DNA of 9,438 nucleotides, taken from contig CAISYT010000066.1 in the NCBI GenBank assembly GCA_903889785.1, positions 1 through 9,438 on the forward strand, written 5' to 3'. This document shows, piece after piece, positions 1-5,107 of this stretch. This DNA comes from an uncultured Caulobacterales bacterium (GTDB taxonomy: Bacteria; Pseudomonadota; Alphaproteobacteria; Caulobacterales; Caulobacteraceae). Positions within the stretch are counted from its first letter, which is position 1; every line of letters begins with the position of its first letter. The notes below the pieces were generated by a model. It saw nothing but the letters and a program-made list of their open reading frames with translations. It did no database searches and was not told where the DNA came from. Both the position numbers and the translations under genes were made by a program.

Positions 1-370
1 CCGGCGGGATATCAACGATGCGCGCCGCGCCATGCTGTTCATCGCCGATGATCGGCACCTGCCAGCCGGCATAGGAGCGCGCCGGAATGCCCATGTTTCG
101 CAGAACTATGGCCAGCAAGCCGGCAGTGACCTGTTCGCCCGAGGCCACCACAACGTCGTATTCGTCGTCCGACGCCGGCAACCCCGATGCCGCAGCGCCC
201 GCCTGATCGGTCCAGGCCACAAGTTCATTGGTCTTGCCAGACATGGCGCTGACCACGACGCAGATTTGCTTGCCGGCAGCGACCTCAGCCGCTATCAGAC
301 GCCCGACGCGCCGGATACGCTCCAGGTCGGCCACCGACGTACCGCCGAACTTCATCACCAGACGAGACAT
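1..370 (-). CDS. lysC: Aspartate kinase, N-terminal part (cut by window edge)
   Basis: Aspartokinase catalyses ATP-dependent phosphorylation of aspartate, the first step towards lysine, threonine, methionine and diaminopimelate; it is cytoplasmic. Reading leftwards from the ATG at 370-368 gives 123 codons with no stop. The N-terminus carries the family nucleotide-binding motif KFGGTSV at residues 7-13, then VVVSAMSGKTNEL at about 38-50 and VVVASGEQVTAGLLA at about 73-87, both hallmarks of the amino-acid kinase domain. Only the first third or so is in the window; the rest of the kinase domain and the regulatory ACT domains lie beyond position 1. It is divergent from ubiG, with 109 bp between the starts. 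No strong Shine-Dalgarno is visible before the ATG. The family assignment is very secure; feedback properties cannot be judged from this part. Confidence 0.96.
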   Translation of the reverse strand, partial: MSRLVMKFGGTSVADLERIRRVGRLIAAEVAAGKQICVVVSAMSGKTNELVAWTDQAGAAASGLPASDDEYDVVVASGEQVTAGLLAIVLRNMGIPARSYAGWQVPIIGDEQHGAARIVDIPP

Positions 371-479
371 GGGCAGGTGCGATCTATTCCTGTGTTGAAC
401 GCGCAGCCTTCTAGCGGCCACCGTCTCGATCCGCAAACCTTCGCTTCGCCTAAGCGCTTCGTTTCGCTAAATGTAACCC
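371..479. promoter_or_regulatory. Divergent lysC/ubiG intergenic region with imperfect direct repeats
   Basis: This 109-bp spacer must hold the promoters of both lysC (leftward) and ubiG (rightward). I cannot place a convincing -35/-10 pair for either. The visible structure is an imperfect direct repeat, CTTCGCTTCGCCTAA at 439-453 and CTTCGTTTCGCTAA at 457-470, period 18. A short hairpin (CGCTT 442-446 with AAGCG 452-456) lies inside it. Just before ubiG there is an ATG immediately followed by TAA (471-476). No clear Shine-Dalgarno precedes the ubiG ATG. The regulatory role is inferred from position only. Confidence 0.4.
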
Positions 480-1250
480 ATGACCGCCGCCCCCGCCTCC
501 GCCCGCTCCTCGATCGATCCAGAGGAAGTCGCCCGGTTTTCCGCCATGGCCGATGATTGGTGGAAGATGGATGGCAAGTTCGCGCCGCTGCATCGTTTCA
601 ACCCGGTGCGCCTAGCTTTCATCCGTGAAACCGCCCTGGCCCGCTTTGGGCGCGACCCCAAGTCGCGCGCCCCATTCAAAGGCATTCGCCTGCTGGATAT
701 CGGCTGCGGCGGCGGACTGCTCAGTGAGCCAATGACCCGTATGGGTTTCGCTGTGACGGGCGTTGATGCTTCAGAGCGCAACATCGGCGCGGCGCGCGCC
801 CATGCGGAAAGTCAGGGCCTGACCATCGACTACTGCGCAACAACCGCAGAGGCCCTGCTGGCCCAGGGCGAACAGTTCGACATGATCCTCAATATGGAGG
901 TAATCGAACATGTGGCCGAGCCGGGGGCCTTCCTGCGCGACACGGCGGCCATGCTGAAGCCGGGCGGGCTGATGATAGTGGCGACCCTCAATCGCACCCT
1001 CAAGGCCCTGGCCCTGGCCAAGATTGGGGCCGAATATGTGCTGCGCTGGATGCCAGCAGGCACCCATGACTGGAACAAGTTCCTCAAGCCCGAAGAACTT
1101 CGCGGCTACCTGCAGGGAGCCACCTTCCAGGTTGAGGGCCCATTCGGCGTCGCGTTCGACCCACTGAGCTGGACCTGGAACCGGTCGTCAGATTCCAAGG
1201 TGAATTACATGATGACCGTCGCGCGGGACCGAGCGGTCGAGCCGCTTTAG
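480..1250 (+). CDS. ubiG: UbiG: 2-polyprenyl-6-hydroxyphenol / 3-demethylubiquinol O-methyltransferase
   Basis: UbiG performs both SAM-dependent O-methylations of ubiquinone synthesis and acts at the cytoplasmic face of the inner membrane. The 256-residue product is close to the usual 240-255. It opens with the family signature around IDPEEVARFSAMADDWW (12-28) and the segment FAPLHRFNPVR (34-44). SAM-binding motif I, LDIGCGGG, is at 72-79, followed by acidic-loop motif VDAS at 95-98, motif II/III around NMEVIEHV (138-145), PGG at 161-163, and the UbiG-typical GTHDWNKFLKPEEL at about 194-207. The start at 480 is chosen because the family signature begins within 12 residues. There is no evident ribosome-binding site; translation may be leaderless or use an atypical site (inference). 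It is divergent from lysC and converges on the DUF1178 gene 42 bp downstream; I see no strong terminator hairpin in that gap. Confidence 0.97.
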   Translation: MTAAPASARSSIDPEEVARFSAMADDWWKMDGKFAPLHRFNPVRLAFIRETALARFGRDPKSRAPFKGIRLLDIGCGGGLLSEPMTRMGFAVTGVDASERNIGAARAHAESQGLTIDYCATTAEALLAQGEQFDMILNMEVIEHVAEPGAFLRDTAAMLKPGGLMIVATLNRTLKALALAKIGAEYVLRWMPAGTHDWNKFLKPEELRGYLQGATFQVEGPFGVAFDPLSWTWNRSSDSKVNYMMTVARDRAVEPL

Positions 1251-1292
1251 AGCGTCTAGGTTACGAACCCGCAGACCTCTTGGCCTGCCGCC

Positions 1293-1721
1293 CTAGTTTA
1301 TATCCGTCTTGCGCGGCGGCGGCGGTGGCAGTGCTGCGACCTTGACCCCGTCACGTTGCAGTCCCTCAACCTGGGCCGGGGTGGCTTCGCCATAGATCGG
1401 ACGTTCTTCAGACGTCCCCTCTTGGATGGCGCGGGCCTCGGCGGCGAAAGCATCGCCGACATAGTCGAAATTCTCCTCGACGTGGGCGCGAACCGTCTGC
1501 GCGGCCTGCATCATCATCTCGTGCAGCTTGGGCGAAGAGGTGGTTTCGCGCATCTTGGTTCCCGCCACCGCCGGTGCCATGATCTGTTTGGCGACCACCG
1601 CTGACCCGCAAGTTGGACAGGTCAGCAGACCGCGTGCGACCTGGTCGTCAAAGTCGGACGAAGCACCAAACCAGCCTTCGAAAGGGTGCCTAGATTCGCA
1701 CTGCAGCGCATATTTGATCAA
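1293..1721 (-). CDS. DUF1178 family zinc-ribbon-like protein (TTG start)
   Basis: A 142-residue protein of the proteobacterial DUF1178 family, whose function is unknown. The N-terminus (MIKYALQC, then HPFEGWF) and the CPTCGS motif at 35-40 give cysteines at 8, 35 and 38, plus a nearby histidine at 12. This pattern suggests a small metal-binding ribbon (inference). The middle is rich in Ala, Glu and Met; the C-terminus contains the conserved-looking EERPIYGEATPAQVEGL at about 105-121 and ends in a run of five prolines and a short basic tail. The start is the TTG at 1721-1719. It is supported by the family N-terminus and overlaps the TGA of the upstream amidase gene in the tetranucleotide TTGA, implying translational coupling. 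It is the last gene of the comF-grxC-amidase operon and converges on ubiG. Family confidence is high; no function is claimed. Confidence 0.92.
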   Translation of the reverse strand: MIKYALQCESRHPFEGWFGASSDFDDQVARGLLTCPTCGSAVVAKQIMAPAVAGTKMRETTSSPKLHEMMMQAAQTVRAHVEENFDYVGDAFAAEARAIQEGTSEERPIYGEATPAQVEGLQRDGVKVAALPPPPPRKTDIN

Positions 1722-2557
1722 ACGGAAAATCCAGGGACCGGGCCAGTAAACGCGCGGGCATTGACCAGGGCTGGGATGGCGGCGCGGGCGCGGGCCACCG
1801 CGTCGAGATCGAGATCGACGGTCAGCACGCCAGGCTCATCATCCGCGCGTTGGCCGAGGATTTCGCCCCAGGGGCCGATGGCGATGCTGTGGCCATAGGT
1901 GCCGCGGCCGTCGGCGTGATGGCCGCCCTGGGCCGCCGCCAGCACGAAGCTGCCGGTCTCAATCGCGCGGGCGCGCAGCAGAATGTCCCAGTGGGCGGCA
2001 CCCGTCGGGCGAGTGAAGGCCGCAGGCGAGGTCAGGATTTCAGCGCCAGCCAACGCCAGGGCGCGGTGCAGCGCAGGAAAGCGCACGTCATAGCAGATGG
2101 TCAGACCCAGCCGCGCCCCAGCCGCATCGACGGTGATGGCGGCATCGCCCGGCGTGTACAGTTCGGATTCTCGCGCCGTCTCGCCCGTCGGCAGTTTGAC
2201 GTCAAACATATGCAGCTTGTCATAGGTCGCTCTAATCGACCCATCCGGCGCAACGACGAACTGCCGGTTGGCAGCCGTACCGTCGGGGCGCTTGACCAGG
2301 GCAGAACCGATCACGATCCAGACCGAAAGCTCGGCCGCCAGGGCACGCAGGCCCTGGACGCAGACGTCGTCCTCGGGCGCGGCTAACAGTGGCCCCAGCT
2401 TGGCACGGTCGCGCTGTAGAAAATTGGTGCCTTCGGGCGTCAGGATCAGCTGCGCCCCTTCCGCCGCACCGCGCCGCACCAGGGGCGCTACATGCGCCAA
2501 GCCCTCGGCAGCGGTCGCCGGGCAACAGGTCTGACACAGGGCGGCGCGCAGGATCAT
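1718..2557 (-). CDS. Carbon-nitrogen hydrolase, Nit family (probable deaminated-glutathione amidase)
   Basis: A 279-residue nitrilase-superfamily amidase, the normal length for Nit proteins. The Glu-Lys-Cys catalytic triad is visible: E42 in TPEGTNF (40-46), K114 in YDKLHMFDV (112-120) and C155 in LTICYDVRFP (152-161); RARAIET at 195-201 is also typical. The YDKLHMFDV and CYDVRFP forms match the Nit1/Nit2 branch. Known members of that branch hydrolyse deaminated glutathione or omega-amides of 2-oxo acids. The exact substrate is inferred, helped by the adjacent glutaredoxin gene, which fits glutathione metabolism. The N-terminus is unusually cysteine-rich (C8, C11, C12). The ATG overlaps the grxC stop as ATGA, and its own TGA overlaps the TTG of the DUF1178 gene, so the three genes are very likely co-translated. 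The protein should be cytoplasmic; there is no signal peptide. Confidence 0.93.
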   Translation of the reverse strand: MILRAALCQTCCPATAAEGLAHVAPLVRRGAAEGAQLILTPEGTNFLQRDRAKLGPLLAAPEDDVCVQGLRALAAELSVWIVIGSALVKRPDGTAANRQFVVAPDGSIRATYDKLHMFDVKLPTGETARESELYTPGDAAITVDAAGARLGLTICYDVRFPALHRALALAGAEILTSPAAFTRPTGAAHWDILLRARAIETGSFVLAAAQGGHHADGRGTYGHSIAIGPWGEILGQRADDEPGVLTVDLDLDAVARARAAIPALVNARAFTGPVPGFSV

Positions 2558-2811
2558 GCGGCCAGCATAGCATCGAGTTTGCGCTCACGCTCCAGGGCCA
2601 TCATGTCATCGCTGCCGCCGATGTGCTGATCGCCGATGAAGATCTGCGGAAAGGTCATGCCGCCATTGGAGCGTTGGATCATCTCGTTGCGCAGCGCCAC
2701 ATCCATGCCAGCGTCGATCTCGGTGAAATCGGCACCCTTATCGACCAGAAACCTGAGCGCGCGGGCGCAGTAGCCACAGAATTCTCGGGTGTAGATGGTG
2801 ACATGGGCCAT
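2554..2811 (-). CDS. grxC: Glutaredoxin 3 (dithiol type)
   Basis: An 85-residue cytoplasmic glutaredoxin that uses glutathione to reduce protein disulfides and glutathionylated proteins. The start of the domain reads VTIYTREFCGYC. The dithiol active site is C12-G-Y-C15, where CPYC is more usual in the family. The cis-proline motif TFPQIFIG lies at 53-60 and the glutathione-binding GGSDD at 65-69. The length matches stand-alone GrxC. The reading frame stays open for about 135 codons upstream, but those codons overlap comF in the wrong frame. The ATG at 2811-2809 is preferred because it begins the domain exactly and has a GAGG Shine-Dalgarno about 9 nt upstream. It follows comF by 31 bp and overlaps the amidase gene by 4 bp. 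An AT-rich patch just upstream (about 2842-2850) could hold its own -10 element, so it need not depend on reading through broken comF (inference). Confidence 0.96.
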   Translation of the reverse strand: MAHVTIYTREFCGYCARALRFLVDKGADFTEIDAGMDVALRNEMIQRSNGGMTFPQIFIGDQHIGGSDDMMALERERKLDAMLAA

Positions 2812-2842
2812 GGTGTTGCGCCTCGAAGCAGAAATGCGGACT

Positions 2843-3610
2843 CTATATAACGCGTGCGATGGCGTCTTTAACCCTCGCCACCACGACCAAATCGACGGCG
2901 GTGGCACAGGCGGCCAGTAAGGCCCGCGCGCAGCCCTGCACTGTGGCCCCTGCGGCAGCACATCGTCGACCAGCAGGATACGCCGTCCAGCCACATTGGC
3001 AGGGTGTTTCACCGCGAAGGCACCGGCCACATTGCGCTTTCGGCCCGAGGCCGACTTGCCCCCCCCCTGAATACCCGTGTCGCGCGCGCACCAGGGCGTC
3101 GGGCAGGTAGGCCAGGCCTGACAGATTCGCCAGGGGCCGAGCGATTTCGGCCGCCTAGTTGTAGCGGCGGCGGAACAGGCGGGTGCGATGCATCGGCACC
3201 GGCGCGATAGCATCACAGCCCTCGATCAGCGGCGCGGCGGCCCGCGTCAGCCAGCGAGCAAACAGCCCGCACAACTCTGGCTTGTCGGCATGTTTGAACT
3301 GCAAGATGGGGTCGCGGAAATGTTCGTCATAAAGGCAAGCGGCCCGCGCGCGCGAAGGTGGGGGGTGGGCCTGGCAGACACCGCAGCGCGCACCGGTATC
3401 ACATACAAACGGCAAGCCGCAGCCGTCGCAGGGCGGGTCGGCGATGAAGGTGATCTTGCGCCAGGCCTCGCTGGAGAGCCCCGGCGACTGGGCCGCACCG
3501 CCGTCAAAGCCCGTCGGGGGCAGGATCAGGTCGAGAACGGCGCAGCCGGCAGACCGCAGCGCCGGAGATTGTATCTCGGGCGTTCGAATGCGATCAGACT
3601 GATCGCCCAT
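2843..3610 (-). pseudogene. comF: comF-type phosphoribosyltransferase, broken by an amber codon and two frame changes
   Basis: ComF-family proteins carry N-terminal zinc fingers and a type I phosphoribosyltransferase (PRTase) domain, and are linked to DNA uptake or recombination. From the ATG at 3610 the frame gives LDLILPP (26-32), a CDGCGLPF...CGVCQ zinc finger (C61, C64, C76, C79), ACLYDEHFRDPILQFKHADK and APVPMHRTRLFRRRYN. A TAG at 3157-3155 then sits where the family normally has Gln (YNQAAE). Reading on gives AAEIARPLANLSGLAYLPDALVR. The conserved part RDTGIQGG...RKRNVAGAFAV...RRILLVDDVL then continues in a shifted frame from about 3090. At about 2955 it returns to the first frame as AGATVQGCARALL and runs to a TAG at 2845-2843. 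A lost GC unit and a lost A would explain both shifts. The first zinc-finger cysteines are also absent. Either this is real decay or there are local sequence errors. Family identity is secure. Confidence 0.85.
3059..3067. repeat. Run of nine C (nine G on the comF coding strand)
   Basis: A homopolymer of nine identical bases lies inside comF, in the segment between the TGIQ and RKRNVAGAF parts of the PRTase domain. It encodes three glycines in the frame used by the conserved downstream part. Family spacing suggests that two glycines would be more usual there. Such tracts are prone to slippage and to sequencing error, and it lies about 20 bp from one of the inferred frame changes. Confidence 0.8.
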
Positions 3611-4523
3611 GCCAGATTCCCTTCCCTCCAGCTTCGTTCCGTTCGACCGCGCCCTGCACCGGCGGCGGCTGGACCGCGCCGCACCGAAGTTCGCGACCGT
3701 CAGTTTCCTGAAAACCCGTGCCGCCCAGGATACCATTGATCGACTAGAGGCAATCCGGCGACGTTTTCCAGTTGCCGTCGACCTGGGTGCCCGTCGCGGG
3801 GCCTTCGCCCAAGCCTTGGCGCTCAGCGATGGCGCCAAGAAGATAGATGTCCTTATCGAGACCGACCTATCGCCCGCAATGTTGGCCGGACGCGCCGGCT
3901 TGCGCGCCGCCGTCGATGAGGAGGCCCTGCCCTTTGCCGACGCCAGCCTAGACCTGGTGGTCTCGACCCTCGCCCTGCACTGGACCAATGATGTCGTTGG
4001 GGCCTTGGTGCAAATCAGGCGGACCTTGCGGCCTGATGGCCTGTTCATCGGCGCGATGCTCGGTGGCGCGACCTTGACCGAGCTACGCCAGGTGCTGTTG
4101 GAGGCCGAGGCCGAGATCACCGGCGGGGTCGTGCCTCGTGTTTCGCCCTTTGCAGATGCGTCCGATGCCGCCGGTCTGTTGCAGCGGGCCGGATTTGCCC
4201 TGCCGGTAGCAGACGTTGACCGGGTGCAGGTGCGTTATCCGCATCTCTTCGCCGTGCTAGCGGACCTGCGCGCCATGGGCGAAGGCCACAGCCCGCTGGA
4301 GAAGACTGGCCGGCCCTTGACCCGGGCGGTGCTGGCGCGCGCGGCCCAGCTCTACGCCGAACGCTTTAGCGGCCCCGATGGCAAGATCGCCGTCACCTTC
4401 GAAATCCTGACCCTGACGGGCTGGGCCCCTCATGAGAGCCAGCAAAAGCCGCTGAAGCGCGGTTCAGGCAAGACGAACCTGGGAGATGCGCTGGAAGCGA
4501 TCCGGCGCGATCGAAAAGACTAG
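3609..4523 (+). CDS. SAM-dependent methyltransferase, NDUFAF5/BioC-like
   Basis: A 304-residue class I methyltransferase of the alphaproteobacterial family related to mitochondrial NDUFAF5 (a complex I assembly hydroxylase) and more distantly to BioC. Visible features are the N-terminal VPFDRALHRRRLDRAAPKF (10-28), motif I VDLGARRGAF (57-66), DLSPAML (86-92), LPFADASLDLVVSTLALHW (107-125), RPDGLFIGAMLGGATLTELR (141-160) and SPFADASDAAGLLQRAGF (179-196). The family-typical C-terminal signature GWAPHESQQKPLKRGS is at 271-286. Motif I is degenerate compared with GxGxG (GARRG), as is common in this family. The role is probably respiratory-complex assembly, by homology only; the bacterial substrate is not settled. 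The ATG shares the tetranucleotide CATG with the divergent comF start, so each promoter must lie in the other gene. Its TAG shares CTAG with the convergent pilin-like frame. No clear Shine-Dalgarno is seen. Confidence 0.93.
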   Translation: MPDSLPSSFVPFDRALHRRRLDRAAPKFATVSFLKTRAAQDTIDRLEAIRRRFPVAVDLGARRGAFAQALALSDGAKKIDVLIETDLSPAMLAGRAGLRAAVDEEALPFADASLDLVVSTLALHWTNDVVGALVQIRRTLRPDGLFIGAMLGGATLTELRQVLLEAEAEITGGVVPRVSPFADASDAAGLLQRAGFALPVADVDRVQVRYPHLFAVLADLRAMGEGHSPLEKTGRPLTRAVLARAAQLYAERFSGPDGKIAVTFEILTLTGWAPHESQQKPLKRGSGKTNLGDALEAIRRDRKD

Positions 4524-4681
4524 CCGCCTATGGCCGCGCCGATCGTGTCAGAGATCATGTTGACCAGGTTGGTGGTCTTAGAGGCGAAGGTGGTGACCAC
4601 GGTGACAATCACTAAAAACACCAGGGCCCCGATCATGGCATATTCGATCGAGGTCGCCCGTCGCGCCAGAAGCGAGTCAGA
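4520..4681 (-). CDS. Flp/Fap (type IVb) pilin-like small frame without a normal start
   Basis: The minus strand is open for 53 codons from just after an in-frame TGA (4684-4682) to a TAG at 4522-4520. It reads RRATSIEYAMIGALVFLVIV near its start, followed by TVVTTFASKTTNLVNMISD. ATSIEY plus a hydrophobic helix matches the class III (prepilin) signal and transmembrane segment of Flp/Fap pilins, where Glu and Tyr stand at +5 and +6 after cleavage. Two things are wrong. The residue before the cleavage point is Arg instead of Gly. There is also no ATG, GTG or TTG before the motif: only a CTG at 4669-4667 could start the full form, while the first ATG (4636-4634) begins inside the helix. It begins at the 3' end of mutT, overlapping its stop. 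It is either a truncated relic, a CTG-started gene, or a gene with a frameshifted 5' end. The similarity is clear; functionality is doubtful. Confidence 0.6.
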   Translation of the reverse strand, partial: SDSLLARRATSIEYAMIGALVFLVIVTVVTTFASKTTNLVNMISDTIGAAIGG

Positions 4682-5105
4682 TCAGATCGCGCAGCCAGGC
4701 CGCCAGCGGCGCATCGGCCGGCGGCATTGGATAGTCGTCGAAGTTGACGGGTTTCACCCAAGTCAGCGCCTCATGTTCATGGGCCATCAAAAGACCTTCC
4801 CATCGGCGGCACAGGTAGAGTGGCATCAGGAGGTGAAAAGATTCATAAGTGTGCGAGGCAAATACGAACGGTGCCAGGCAGGCTTGGGCGACCGTGATCC
4901 CTAACTCCTCATTCAGCTCGCGGATCAGACAGGCTTCCGGCGTCTCACCGGCCTCGACCTTACCGCCGGGAAATTCCCACAGCCCGGCCAAGTGCTTACC
5001 GGCAGGCCGTTTGCAGATCAGCACGCGTCCGTCCGTATCAACCAAGGCGCAGGCGGCGACCAGGACGATAGGCATCGACACAATTGGCGTGTCTTGGTCC
5101 GCCAC
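4677..5105 (-). CDS. mutT: MutT-type Nudix hydrolase (8-oxo-dGTP diphosphatase)
   Basis: A 142-residue cytoplasmic Nudix protein that very likely hydrolyses 8-oxo-dGTP to prevent oxidative mutagenesis. The full Nudix box GX5EX7REUXEEXGU is present, from G48 (GGKVEAGE), through E54, to RELNEELGI at 62-70. The preceding RPAGKHLAGLWEFPGGKVE (33-51) is the classic MutT form, and a C-terminal TWVKPVNFDDYPMPPAD (115-131) is typical of the alphaproteobacterial type. The start used is the GTG at 5105-5103, two bases after the argJ stop, which suits translational coupling. An internal ATG at 5075 (residue 11) is a reasonable alternative, because the conserved fold starts at PIVLVAACALVD; neither has a strong Shine-Dalgarno. 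It is the third gene of the foldase-argJ-mutT run. Family confidence is very high; the precise nucleotide substrate is inferred. Confidence 0.94.
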   Translation of the reverse strand: MADQDTPIVSMPIVLVAACALVDTDGRVLICKRPAGKHLAGLWEFPGGKVEAGETPEACLIRELNEELGITVAQACLAPFVFASHTYESFHLLMPLYLCRRWEGLLMAHEHEALTWVKPVNFDDYPMPPADAPLAAWLRDLI

Positions 5106-5107
5106 GG

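Noticed and set aside
32..556. Plus-strand frame of 174 codons over the lysC region
   Set aside because: It is antisense to the clear LysC coding frame and runs into the start of ubiG in another frame. Its product has no recognisable domain and has the Arg/His-rich composition of a shadow frame.
1251..1292. Bidirectional terminator between ubiG and the DUF1178 gene
   Set aside because: The 42-bp gap has only very short self-complementary words and no stem followed by a T run, so I do not claim a terminator.
2839..2843. GANTC (CcrM methylation) site before grxC as a cell-cycle switch
   Set aside because: GACTC is present in the leader, but GANTC words occur at many other places in the window, including inside genes, so its position here is not significant by itself.
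2812..3216. A longer grxC product fused to upstream residues
   Set aside because: The in-frame upstream codons encode part of ComF (NVAGAFAV, ILLVDDVL) only because of the comF frame change. Glutaredoxin begins at the ATG with a good ribosome-binding site, and comF ends between them.
3611..4120. N-terminal extension of comF into the methyltransferase gene
   Set aside because: The minus frame stays open to 4120, but that part is antisense to the well-conserved methyltransferase. The ComF-like sequence only begins after the Met at 3610.
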